64,000 bases of DNA from Pseudomonas sp. RC10 (GCF_038397775.1 NZ_CP151650.1:1984001-2048000); one strand, 5' to 3'; counted from the first letter of the stretch, positions 8,985 through 16,771 are shown. A program made the numbers and translations. The notes: generated from the letters alone by a model not told the origin.

Positions 8985-10283
8985 TCAGAAGCGGTAAGTC
9001 AGGCCCAGGCCGAAGCCGTTGGCGCTGTTTTCGTATTTGGCGTTGTACGTTTGACCCAGCGGGCTGACGTCACGAACCTTCACAGGCTCTTCTTTCAAGT
9101 AAGAGTAGGCGACATCGATCGTGATGTTGTCGGTAGGGCTGTAACCGGCACCCAGGCTGAAGATGGTCCGATCGCCCGTCGGGATACGCGGAGAACGGTT
9201 GTCGTTGTTGGTTGGCGACTGATCGAAGGTCAGACCCGTACGCAGCACCCATGCCTTGTTCAGCTGGTACGACGTGCCGATGGCGTAAGCCCAGGTGTCA
9301 TGCCAGTTCTGCTCTTCAGTAATGGTGCCGAACAGGCGAGGTGCCAGTGCGCCACCGCTCACGCCCGAGTTCTTGACGGTGATGTCTTGCAGACGGCTCC
9401 AGCGGGTCCAGGTCGCACCGGCATAGAGCTTCCACGCATCGTTCATTTTCTGCGTGACCGAGAAGTCCACCGACTCAGGGGTGTCCAGGCTCAATTTGGC
9501 GTCATAACGACCTGCGCTCAGCAGGGCAGGCGGTACGCCAGCGCCTGGCGTCACCTCAGTGTGGCCTTCCAGTTTGTAGGTCACTTTGGAGTGGTAGGTC
9601 AGACCGAGCGTGGTGGTGTCGGTGGCCTGGACCAGGATACCGGCGTTGAAGCCGTAGCCCACGTCGTCACCTTTGACCTGCACGCGACCGTCGCCCGCAG
9701 GACGGCCGGTGATTGGCGCGGTCACGCCGCTCAGGTTCGGGTTGGATTCCAACGCACCGGAGATGCGGTTGATGGTCGGGCCGAAACCGATCGACACTTT
9801 ATCGTTGAAGGCATAGCTGATGGTTGGCTGGAAGGTCACGACCTTCACGATGCTCTTGCTGCCGAAGTTACGGCCCTGGAAGCTGCTTTCGTAGTCGGTC
9901 ACCAGGCCGAACGGGGCGTAGACGCCCAGGCCGAATGCCCAGTGATCATCCACAGGATTGACGTAGAAACCCATGGGAACGGCGGTGAACGGCACCATGT
10001 CGCCTTTATTGGTACCGGAGCTGCGACCGCTGACATCCTTGATGTCGGTCGACGCATCAATGGCGGCGACACCGACGGTGACTTGTTGGCCCTTGAGGCG
10101 CGACATGCCGGCCGGGTTGCCATAAACGATGCTGGCGTCGTCGACGGACGAGGAACGGCCCGCAAAGCCGGTTCCCATGCCGCTGATGCTTTGTTCGTTC
10201 AGGGCAAAGCCGGATGCGAAAACTTGGGTGGAGGCAAGAGTGATGGCGAGACTGAGGCTGGATTTGATCATTGTTTTTTTCAT
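8985..10283 (-). CDS. OmpP1/FadL-family outer membrane transporter
   Basis: This 432-residue outer membrane beta-barrel of the FadL/TodX family takes up long-chain fatty acids or other hydrophobic compounds. A signal peptide (MKKTMIKSSLSLAITLASTQ, cleaved after VFA) precedes SGFALNEQSISGMGTGFAGR and DDASIVYGNPAGMSRLKGQQ, the plug motifs of the family. The C-terminus ends GFGLGLTYRF with the terminal Phe of barrel proteins. AAGGAG lies 8 bases before the ATG. A-rich codons straddling the start resemble weak Crc/Hfq sites. A 12-base palindrome in the 5' region could be an operator. A long plus-strand ORF over the same region is a shadow. Confidence 0.92.
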   Translation of the reverse strand: MKKTMIKSSLSLAITLASTQVFASGFALNEQSISGMGTGFAGRSSSVDDASIVYGNPAGMSRLKGQQVTVGVAAIDASTDIKDVSGRSSGTNKGDMVPFTAVPMGFYVNPVDDHWAFGLGVYAPFGLVTDYESSFQGRNFGSKSIVKVVTFQPTISYAFNDKVSIGFGPTINRISGALESNPNLSGVTAPITGRPAGDGRVQVKGDDVGYGFNAGILVQATDTTTLGLTYHSKVTYKLEGHTEVTPGAGVPPALLSAGRYDAKLSLDTPESVDFSVTQKMNDAWKLYAGATWTRWSRLQDITVKNSGVSGGALAPRLFGTITEEQNWHDTWAYAIGTSYQLNKAWVLRTGLTFDQSPTNNDNRSPRIPTGDRTIFSLGAGYSPTDNITIDVAYSYLKEEPVKVRDVSPLGQTYNAKYENSANGFGLGLTYRF

Positions 10284-10331
10284 TGTTAGAACTCCTTGTT
10301 GATCACCGCGCGGAAATTACCAATATTTTTC

Positions 10332-10343
10332 ATAGCGCGCTAT
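10332..10343. promoter_or_regulatory. 12-base palindrome upstream of the fadL-like gene
   Basis: ATAGCGCGCTAT is an exact palindrome 49 bases before the start of the porin gene. It may be a regulator site or part of the leader; the regulator is unknown. Confidence 0.3.
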
Positions 10344-10423
10344 AGGCTGGATCACCCGAGTTAGAGCAGTTTTTGTAGGACAATCCGAGTAAACGTGCTG
10401 CGATCTCCAGCGAAACCGCTGAG

Positions 10424-10915
10424 TCACAAAATGGCTGGTTCGCCCTGATATAAAGGGCGAACTGTGGTTTGCCAGGCCGTCATGAAATCCTGCAGGCGGC
10501 CCTGAGGCTGAAATATCCTGCGCCAAATACGCGCCATTCCCTTCACATCGGTTTCGGCAGGCAGGGTGAGTCGGCTGGCCTCAACCATCATCCAGGCGAT
10601 GGCCGTGGAGTATCGAAGGTTGACGGTGAGCTCCAGATCCGGTCCGGTGAGAAATGCATGCTGGCTCGCGAGGCCTCTGACCAGGCTGGCGAGATCGGGG
10701 TCTTTGGCCAGGTAGCCATCCCAGAGCTGGTAGTGGCGTGCGTCGGAAATGCCGTAAAGCCCGTGTCCACGCTGTGTGTCCAGCTCTGCGCCCAATGCGG
10801 ACTGACTGGCGGCGACGGCGAGCAGAAAGGCTTCTGCTCCTGGATGCTGGCGACCGAGATAGATCAGCGTGGGGCGGATCACATAGCGGCGCAATTCACT
10901 GGCGGCGATTCCCAT
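10424..10915 (-). CDS. Orphan protein resembling a phage-encoded family
   Basis: This 163-residue protein has no signal peptide or membrane helix. I do not recognise a named domain. The pattern of RPTLIYLG near the start, AVAASQSALG (residues 33-42), GISDARHYQLWDGYLAKDPDL and the late DVKGMARIWRRIFQPQGRLQDF resembles, from memory, a family of phage proteins in which the first motif reads A-x-x-E-S and precedes GPALGLWQ-type sequence. Here the expected Glu is Gln. It may be a domesticated and degenerate phage gene. A GAGG lies 7 bases before the ATG. It stands alone between the fadL-like gene and the 74-codon gene. Confidence 0.6.
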   Translation of the reverse strand: MGIAASELRRYVIRPTLIYLGRQHPGAEAFLLAVAASQSALGAELDTQRGHGLYGISDARHYQLWDGYLAKDPDLASLVRGLASQHAFLTGPDLELTVNLRYSTAIAWMMVEASRLTLPAETDVKGMARIWRRIFQPQGRLQDFMTAWQTTVRPLYQGEPAIL

Positions 10916-11108
10916 AACACCCTCGGGAGGTTAATGAGCCGGCGGACCCTGACGCTTGGCAGCGGAAATGGAATCCGGGCCCACCGGAAGCGGCTCAGAC
11001 CGCTTGAGTTGAAGCGTAGTCTCATATTTGCGGTGTAATAGACTGTTTTTAAAATATTTCCCGATCTGTAACGCTGTGCATATTTCATCTGGCAATGAAC
11101 ACAGCGGC

Positions 11109-11124
11109 TTTTTCATATGAAAAA
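11109..11124. promoter_or_regulatory. 16-base AT palindrome
   Basis: TTTTTCATATGAAAAA is an exact palindrome in the 278-base gap between two minus-strand genes. It may be an operator for the phage-like orphan or part of a terminator region. No regulator is known. Confidence 0.3.
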
Positions 11125-11130
11125 CAGGCA

Positions 11131-11163
11131 CAAAAAAGCCCCACCGTTTTAGGGGTGAGGCTT
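11131..11163 (-). terminator. Rho-independent terminator of the 74-codon gene
   Basis: On the minus strand a 9-base stem with one G-T pair (AGCCTCACC with GGTGGGGCT) is followed directly by TTTTTT, 30 bases past the stop of the 74-codon gene. Confidence 0.8.
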
Positions 11164-11193
11164 GGCGGGCGTGTTTTTACCCGACGAACGGTA

Positions 11194-11418
11194 TCAGGCG
11201 ATCAGCGCCTGACGTGTACGGTCGATCACGGCTTGCAGCGGTTCGGCGCTGGAGTACTGATCCGGGTAAAGACGTTCGCTGTGACGGGCGATGCCGTGTT
11301 CGTTGACGATGGTGAAGCTGAAGCAGCCTTTGCGGGCGGCCATGATCAGGCAGTCCATCGGAGCAAAGGCATTGGTGAGGGTGCGGATGGCATCCTGAGT
11401 CTGGATATGAGTAGTCAT
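11194..11418 (-). CDS. Small conserved Pseudomonas protein, function unknown
   Basis: This 74-residue cytosolic protein starts MTTHIQTQDAIRTLTNAFAP and contains CLIMAARKGCFSFTIVNEHG and RHSERLYPDQYSS. I recognise the pattern as a small hypothetical protein common in pseudomonads but know no function. The alternation of strands and helices, with Cys in two nearby positions, suggests a compact folded domain. It has its own terminator and appears monocistronic. An in-frame extension to 11509 overlapping the AT-rich leader is not supported by a ribosome binding site. Confidence 0.75.
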   Translation of the reverse strand: MTTHIQTQDAIRTLTNAFAPMDCLIMAARKGCFSFTIVNEHGIARHSERLYPDQYSSAEPLQAVIDRTRQALIA

Positions 11419-12367
11419 GTAATGGTGTTTCCTGAATCGACACGCAATAAGAGGCGTGCAAAATAAAAACGTTCCAGTAAACGCGGGCCGGTGCTCGAAA
11501 GCGAGTCAAGGCAGGGCGCAGAACCTGTCTGGAACAAAAGCAGCCAGTGGAAGCGCGGTTATCATGTGGCGCTGGGCTGACTGGTAGGTACGTCGGAGGG
11601 CAGGCGACACAACAGGAGCAAAGGTTCGATGCTCGGGGTGAAGATCCTGATCAATTTGCAGGCTGGTTTGAGCAGGCCATGATTGCTTCTCCACACCTCC
11701 GATCGTTCGGCAGGCTGTGCGAGTTCATGTCTGGAAACCATCGAGGTGATCGATCCCTTTTTTCATTCCATCTGCAGTTTGGCAAATGTGGATTGAGGGA
11801 TTTGTTCGATCAGAATTGACTTTCAGCTTGGTACTAACGGCGGCAATGCTATCCGATACGGGGAGACAAAGCAAGTCTGATCCGGAGAGCGCAAATTCGA
11901 TTTAGCGCAGGTTCAGCCTGAGGAAGGGACTGAATGCTGGCCGTCTGCCTCTTTTCAGACCGATCCTACACGCTTGTGCATGTTTTCGGGGCGGCTATAT
12001 AGCGATTGGAAATTGACTTGTGCACATTAGATCGGTTAGCTGCCATCTCACTGTCACAATCGGCCCTAACAGCTTGATTTCATGTATCGAATTATTAAGT
12101 CAATGAAAATCATCGCTTTTTTTCATTGGTGAAAAAATCGTCAGTTTGAACGCAGGCCCCATTCTGCCTACGTTTGCGGGGGTTCACGGGGCGTTGTCCA
12201 CTGAGTTATCCACAGGTTCTGTGGATTGTCCCAAGCGCTTGCTCTAGCCCGCGGCTTTGCGAATCCACAACGTGGTGACCACCCGCCTCATCGAATCCTT
12301 GATCCTGATCTGACGACAGCGCCGCTTGTGCGCATAATGCCGCCAGCATTGATTGTGGAGTCGGGAA
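11419..12367. other. Gene-poor, AT-richer interval of about 950 bases
   Basis: I see no convincing gene here; the ORFs of 60-90 codons on either strand lack ribosome binding sites, family motifs and the local codon pattern. From about 11700 to 12160 the composition is clearly AT-richer than neighbouring DNA. Notable items are an inverted repeat at 12101-12128 (9-base arms CAATGAAAA and TTTTCATTG), a TTGACT hexamer at 12013, and the DnaA-box palindrome at 12206-12226. The stretch could hold a non-coding RNA or the remains of an acquired element. Confidence 0.5.
12206..12226. promoter_or_regulatory. DnaA-box-like inverted repeat
   Basis: TTATCCACA at 12206-12214 is a perfect DnaA box. It is part of an exact inverted repeat, ATCCACAG (12208-12215), three bases, CTGTGGAT (12219-12226). 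It lies 142 bases before rmuC. A chromosomal origin is not suggested, because dnaA, dnaN and an AT-rich unwinding region with box clusters are absent. Confidence 0.5.
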
Positions 12368-13852
12368 ATGTTTATGGCTTTGGACCTCACCAGCCTGTTG
12401 CTGGGGTTGGGGGCAGCGGCGGTACCGTTGCTGGCATTGGCGTGGCAGTTGCAACGTCGGATCACCTTGCGCGAAGCGGAGGTCGCGCTGCTCGACGAGC
12501 GCTTGAGCAATGCGCAGATGGCACAAGACGGTCTTAATGCTCAGCTCGATGCCTGCCGAGACGAAATCAGCGACCTGGGTCAGGCGAATGCGGTGAAGCA
12601 GGCCGATCTGGCCGCATTGCGGCGTGAAGTGGAATTGCTGCGGCAGCAGCACGACGCGGCGCGGTTGGCTCAGGAAGGCTGGGGTCATGAGCGCACGCTC
12701 AAAGAAGCCGAGCTGCGTCGGCTGGACGCGCAATGTGCGTCGCTGAGCGCCGAGTTGCGCGAGCAGCAGGAAGGTCATCAGCAGCGGCTGAACGACTTGC
12801 AAGGTTCTCGCGATGAATTGAGGGCGCAGTTTGCTGAACTGGCGGGCAAAATCTTCGACGAGCGTGAGCAACGTTTCGCCGAGACCAGCCAACAGCAATT
12901 GGGCCAGTTGCTCAACCCACTCAAGGAACGCATCCAGTCCTTCGAAAAGCGCGTGGAAGAAAGCTATCAACAGGAAGCCCGCGAGCGTTTCTCGCTGGGC
13001 AAGGAGCTGGAGCGCCTCCAGCTGCTGAACCAGCGCTTGAGCGACGAGGCCACCAACCTGACGCGTGCGCTGAAAGGGCAGAAAACCCAGGGCAACTGGG
13101 GCGAGCTGATTCTGGAGCGAGTGCTGGAACATGCCGGGCTGGAAAAAGGCCGCGAGTACCAGACTCAAGTCAGTCTGAAAGGGCCGGATGGCGAACGGTT
13201 CCAGCCTGATGTGTTGATCATGCTGCCCGGCGACAAACAGGTGGTGGTGGACGCCAAAGTCAGCCTGACGGCGTATCAGCAGTACGTGTCGGCCGACGAT
13301 GAAGCGATCGGTCAGGTCGCACTCAAGCAGCATGTGCTTTCGTTGCGCAACCATGTGAAGGGTTTGTCGGGGAAGGATTACAAGCGCCTCGAAGGTCTGC
13401 ACAGCCTGGATTTCGTGTTGCTGTTTGTGCCCATCGAAGCAGCGTTTTCGGCGGCGTTGCAGGCAGAACCGACCATGTTCCAAGAGGCGTTCGATCGCAA
13501 CATTGTGATCGTCAGCCCGACGACGCTGTTGGCCACGCTTCGTGTGATCGACAGTTTGTGGAAACAGGAACGCCAGAGCCAGAACGCTCGGGAAATCGCC
13601 GAGCGGGCAGGGTGGCTGTACGACAAGTTCGTGCTCTTTATTCAGGACCTCGATGAAGTCGGCAGCCGTTTGCAGCAGTTGGACAAAGCCTACGGTGCGG
13701 CGCGCAACAAGCTGGTCGAAGGGCGTGGCAACCTGGTCAGCCGCAGTGAGCAACTCAAACTCTTGGGAGCCAGGGCGAGTAAAAACCTGCCGGCCGACCT
13801 GTTGGAGCGAGCCCTCACCGATGAAGACGGCGTCGTGCAGTTGCCGGAGTGA
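12368..13852 (+). CDS. rmuC: RmuC, DNA recombination protein
   Basis: This 494-residue RmuC-family protein limits inversion at short inverted repeats in E. coli and has a predicted PD-(D/E)XK nuclease-like domain. A single N-terminal membrane helix (about residues 6-24) precedes a long Gln/Glu/Leu-rich coiled coil (about 28-200). The conserved core follows: ALKGQKTQGNWGELILERVLEHAGL, FQPDVLIMLPGDKQVVVDAKVSL and FVLLFVPIEAAF. GGAG lies 7 bases before the ATG at 12368; ATG at 12374 is a possible second start. The ORF extends in frame to 12353 but without a better site. Confidence 0.93.
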   Translation: MFMALDLTSLLLGLGAAAVPLLALAWQLQRRITLREAEVALLDERLSNAQMAQDGLNAQLDACRDEISDLGQANAVKQADLAALRREVELLRQQHDAARLAQEGWGHERTLKEAELRRLDAQCASLSAELREQQEGHQQRLNDLQGSRDELRAQFAELAGKIFDEREQRFAETSQQQLGQLLNPLKERIQSFEKRVEESYQQEARERFSLGKELERLQLLNQRLSDEATNLTRALKGQKTQGNWGELILERVLEHAGLEKGREYQTQVSLKGPDGERFQPDVLIMLPGDKQVVVDAKVSLTAYQQYVSADDEAIGQVALKQHVLSLRNHVKGLSGKDYKRLEGLHSLDFVLLFVPIEAAFSAALQAEPTMFQEAFDRNIVIVSPTTLLATLRVIDSLWKQERQSQNAREIAERAGWLYDKFVLFIQDLDEVGSRLQQLDKAYGAARNKLVEGRGNLVSRSEQLKLLGARASKNLPADLLERALTDEDGVVQLPE

Positions 13853-13929
13853 TTTGAGGCGATGCTGAACATGTGTGGGAGCGAACTCCAAAGCCGTTGC
13901 GAAACGCGGGGCTTTACGCGGACTTAATT

Positions 13930-13955
13930 GTGGGAGCGAATTCATTCGCGAATGG
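13930..13955. repeat. Solo REP element
   Basis: One copy of the GTGGGAGCGAATTCATTCGC element lies 78 bases after rmuC. A diverged partial copy (TGTGGGAGCGAACTCC) lies about 55 bases before it. No inverted partner at REPIN distance is seen. Confidence 0.65.
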
Positions 13956-14064
13956 CCGGGATAGGCGACACATGTCTACCGGCTGGACGATATCTGGAGA
14001 GTCCGCTCCCTGCATAAGTGACGCTCACAAGTGAAATTTATAGAGGACAATAAATCTGTAGTTT

Positions 14065-14273
14065 GTATACATATTAATCATTGGCAACGTTCGGTCCTGA
14101 AAACGCACCCCGATCAGGCACCGCTGCACTGTCAGCGGGCGCGAGCGGTCCTCTAAACGATACTGTCTTTCTGCTACTGTCCTCGCTTTCATCCCTTATA
14201 AAACCGCTATTTAGCATTCTAATGCGCTCGCTAAAATAGCGATGGCACGCATTCTGCCTATTGGTTCGTATAC
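14065..14273. promoter_or_regulatory. Leader of the NCS1 permease with paired GTATAC sites
   Basis: The 500-base gap 13853-14352 has no gene I can support. TTTGTATACATA (GTATAC at 14065-14070) and TTCGTATACAAC (GTATAC at 14268-14273) lie about 200 bases apart; TGTATACA-type sites are common operators of FadR-subfamily GntR regulators. Between them, CGCTATTTAGC (14205-14215) and GCTAAAATAGCG (14230-14241) form an interrupted inverted repeat. The stretch probably holds the promoter and controls of the permease gene. Confidence 0.4.
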
Positions 14274-14352
14274 AACCCGCGCTTGCTCCCGTACGCAGTG
14301 TGTTCCACCTCTCTGCCTCGGGAGCCAGCCTGTCCTCTCAGGGAGATATGCG

Positions 14353-15804
14353 ATGACCGAGCCAATGCCCAAGGGCTACAGCCCCCGCCTGTATAACCAG
14401 GACCTGGGACCCGTGCCGCAGAAGTGGACGTGGTACAACATTTTTGCGTTCTGGATGAGTGACGTGCACAGCGTGGGCGGTTACGTGTTCGCTGCGAGCC
14501 TCTTTGCATTGGGGCTGGCGAGTTGGCAGGTACTGATCGCGCTGCTCTTGGGGATTTGCATGATTCAAGTGATTGCCAACCTGCTGGCCAAACCGAGCCA
14601 GCAGGCGGCAGTGCCTTATCCGGTGATCTGTCGGTTGGCGTTCGGCGTTTTCGGCGCGAATATCCCGGCGGTGATTCGCGGCCTGATCGCCGTGGCGTGG
14701 TACGGCGTGCAGACTTACCTGGCCTCAAGTGCGTTGATCATCGTGGTTCTGCGATTTTTCCCACAAATGTCGGTCTACGCAGAACCGCATTTCGCAGGGT
14801 TGTCCTACCTGGGCTGGTTCGGTTTCCTCGCGCTCTGGCTGGTGCAGGCCGCGGTATTCTGGACCGGCATGGATTCGATTCGACGGTTCATCGACTGGGC
14901 AGGGCCGGTAGTCTACGCCGTGATGTTCCTGTTGGCGGGCTGGATCGTCTGGAAAGCCGGTTGGGCCAACATCAGCTTTACGCTGTCCGAGAAGTCTCTG
15001 ACCGGCTGGGACGCGATGGCCCAGGTGATCATGGCCACTGCGCTGGTGGTGTCTTACTTTTCCGGTCCTACGCTCAATTTCGGTGATTTCAGTCGCTATT
15101 GCCGGAGCATGTCCGAGGTGCGTCGCGGCAATTTCTGGGGCCTTCCGGTTAATTTCCTGGCGTTCTCTCTAGTCACGGTCGTCATTGTCTCCGGCACCTT
15201 GCCGGTGTTCGGTGAGATGCTGCACGACCCGATTGCCACTGTTGCCCGCATCGACAACAGCGTCGTCGTGCTTTTGGGGGCCTTTGCGTTCGTGACGGCG
15301 ACCATCGGCATCAACATTGTCGCCAACTTCGTCTCCCCGGCTTTTGACTTCGCCAACGTCGCACCGAGCAAGATCAGCTGGCGTGTGGGTGGGATGATCG
15401 CCGCCGTCGCGTCGATCTTCATCACGCCGTGGAACCTCTTCAACAATCCGGCCGTGATCCATTACACCCTGGATGTACTGGCGGCCTTTATCGGCCCCTT
15501 GTTTGGCATCCTGCTGGTGGACTATTACCTGATCAAAAAACAGCAGATCGACGTGGATTCGCTGTTCAACGACGGCCCCAGCGGTCGCTACTGGTACACC
15601 GGAGGCGTGAATTACACGGCAGTCAAGGCGCTTGTCCTGGCGACCTCGGTGGGCATTGCGATCACGTTCGTACCGGCCTTGCAACCGATGGCGAACTTTG
15701 CATGGTTTACCGGATGTTTCTTGGGTGGGGCGTTGTTCTTTGTCTTCGCCCGGCGCACTCAGGCCCATGAATCCGCTGCACTGACGCCTGCCGTGGCCAG
15801 CTGA
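14353..15804 (+). CDS. NCS1-family nucleobase/hydantoin-type permease
   Basis: This 483-residue cation symporter of the nucleobase:cation symporter-1 family (Mhp1, PucI and CodB relatives) has about 12 helices. The N-terminal YNQDLGPVPQKWTWYNIFAFWMSDVHSVGGY and the later GPTLNFGDFSRYCRS and GPLFGILLVDYYLIKKQQID are family hallmarks. The exact substrate (allantoin, hydantoin, uracil, cytosine or thiamine-like compound) cannot be read from sequence, and no catabolic gene is adjacent. AGGGAG lies before the ATG at 14353; an in-frame extension to 14242 lacks membrane or family sequence and is unlikely. Confidence 0.9.
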   Translation: MTEPMPKGYSPRLYNQDLGPVPQKWTWYNIFAFWMSDVHSVGGYVFAASLFALGLASWQVLIALLLGICMIQVIANLLAKPSQQAAVPYPVICRLAFGVFGANIPAVIRGLIAVAWYGVQTYLASSALIIVVLRFFPQMSVYAEPHFAGLSYLGWFGFLALWLVQAAVFWTGMDSIRRFIDWAGPVVYAVMFLLAGWIVWKAGWANISFTLSEKSLTGWDAMAQVIMATALVVSYFSGPTLNFGDFSRYCRSMSEVRRGNFWGLPVNFLAFSLVTVVIVSGTLPVFGEMLHDPIATVARIDNSVVVLLGAFAFVTATIGINIVANFVSPAFDFANVAPSKISWRVGGMIAAVASIFITPWNLFNNPAVIHYTLDVLAAFIGPLFGILLVDYYLIKKQQIDVDSLFNDGPSGRYWYTGGVNYTAVKALVLATSVGIAITFVPALQPMANFAWFTGCFLGGALFFVFARRTQAHESAALTPAVAS

Positions 15805-15856
15805 TCGGGCGCTTGAGGGAGTGCCGTTGGTCGGGTGAAGGCTGGGGATGGCCGCT

Positions 15857-15870
15857 TTGAAATGTCTCAA
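15857..15870. promoter_or_regulatory. Anr/FNR-like box before the 41-codon gene
   Basis: TTGAAATGTCTCAA has the TTGA-N6-TCAA core of Anr/FNR/Dnr sites, with the inner positions off consensus. A TATGAT hexamer at 15935-15940 would place the box centre near -83, close to one of the spacings used for class I activation. No good -35 element is seen. Confidence 0.45.
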
Positions 15871-15995
15871 CGTAAAGAAAGCGAAAATTTCCTGCCGCGA
15901 CACTCCGTAGCAGGCGTAAAGTGCGACTTAGCACTATGATCTGCGGTAAGCGGACCAGAAGTTGGCTGCCGGCATTTCCCTGAAGGGGGCGTTAT

Positions 15996-16121
15996 ATGAA
16001 CAGCAAATTGCAAGAATGGCTTCACGATGTAGGTGTTGCTCTCGGCTTGATCGAACGGCCGAAGCTGCAGCCCATTCCCGTTCGCACCGACGATGACCAG
16101 CGTCGCCGCCCGCGCCGCTAA
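15996..16121 (+). CDS. 41-residue small protein, possible dual-function RNA locus
   Basis: The ORF encodes MNSKLQEWLHDVGVALGLIE followed by RPKLQPIPVRTDDDQRRRPRR: a short amphipathic helix and a proline/arginine-rich basic tail. AGGGGG lies about 9 bases before the ATG. A hairpin terminator follows at 16163. The Anr-like box upstream and the closeness to the gbu locus recall P. aeruginosa PA1414, the transcript that gives the anaerobic small RNA SicX. That comparison is from memory and needs alignment. The product could be translated, or the ORF could be secondary to the RNA. Confidence 0.6.
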   Translation: MNSKLQEWLHDVGVALGLIERPKLQPIPVRTDDDQRRRPRR

Positions 16122-16162
16122 GCCTTCGGCCTTCGTCACCTTCGACTGACCCACCCGTGAAC

Positions 16163-16199
16163 AGCGGTGCTATCGCACGATAGCCTGCTCGATTTTTTT
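16163..16199 (+). terminator. Terminator-like hairpin after the 41-codon gene
   Basis: A 7-base perfect stem (GCTATCG, loop CA, CGATAGC) at 16169-16184 is followed within nine bases by TTTTTTT. The gap before the T-run is longer than ideal. Confidence 0.65.
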
Positions 16200-16282
16200 C
16201 GGCTGTACGTCACCCCTCACGCCCGACCATGGGCGCTTCGCTGTATCCCTCCCTCATCTTTTTCCGTGCTGACGCGTTCAAT

Positions 16283-16573
16283 TCAGTGCGGTTTCCTGTT
16301 TTTCATTTGCACGAGAATCAGATCGACAAGGCCCTGCAGCGTCAGTTGGCTGTAATCGGGGTTTTCTGGAAGGTGTGAGAGCTCGGATTTGACGCGAGAG
16401 GGTAGGGTGATATTGAAGTCGGTTTGAAGGTCTTCAAAGAAATTGCCAAAGTCCTCTTCGTCCAGAAAGAGTTCGCTCACCATCGGATCGGCTTGTTCCT
16501 GGATGATCGATTTGTCGACGAGGATTTTCCCGAGTGTATCGAAAATGTGCTGCTGGATTTCGCTGCGGTCCAT
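16283..16573 (-). CDS. Acyl-carrier-protein-like orphan lacking the carrier serine
   Basis: This 96-residue acidic protein begins MDRSEIQQHIFDTLGKILVD, like the first helix of an acyl carrier protein, and continues ELFLDEEDFGNFFEDLQTDF, where ACPs have the D-S-L carrier motif before helix II. Here that place reads E-E-D-F, so no phosphopantetheine serine is visible. The later LPSRVKSELSHLPENPDYSQ and LTLQGLVDLI match helix III and IV positions. GAGG lies 9 bases before the ATG at 16573; an upstream in-frame ATG at 16618 lacks one. It may be a non-carrying ACP-fold regulator. The assignment rests on pattern only. Confidence 0.55.
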   Translation of the reverse strand: MDRSEIQQHIFDTLGKILVDKSIIQEQADPMVSELFLDEEDFGNFFEDLQTDFNITLPSRVKSELSHLPENPDYSQLTLQGLVDLILVQMKNRKPH

Positions 16574-16771
16574 GGGGAAGCCTCTGCCTGATTGTGTTCG
16601 AACTAACCCCGACTTCATTCACAGAGGTTTGCGGCCTGACAGCTGGATCGTGCTTCGCTCCTTGATATGACCTCGTTGAGGCACATTGCCTCCAGTGCTG
16701 TCTTGGCTAAGGCTAGCCTAGATTTCGCCGAGTCGAATGACGGGTTCAAGATGAAATTGTGTAACTGCCCA

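Noticed and set aside
8811-10289. A 492-codon plus-strand frame over the fadL-like gene
   Set aside because: The minus-strand protein has a signal peptide, family motifs, ribosome binding site and terminator; the plus-strand frame has none and crosses the terminator.
11547-11819. A 90-codon plus-strand ORF in the gene-poor stretch
   Set aside because: No ribosome binding site, no recognisable sequence, and composition unlike neighbouring genes.
12206-12226. The DnaA-box palindrome as a replication origin
   Set aside because: A single box pair without dnaA/dnaN, box clusters or an AT-rich unwinding region is not an origin.
12206-13945. A 579-codon minus-strand frame over rmuC
   Set aside because: RmuC motifs and ribosome binding site are clear on the plus strand; the antisense translation is low-complexity.
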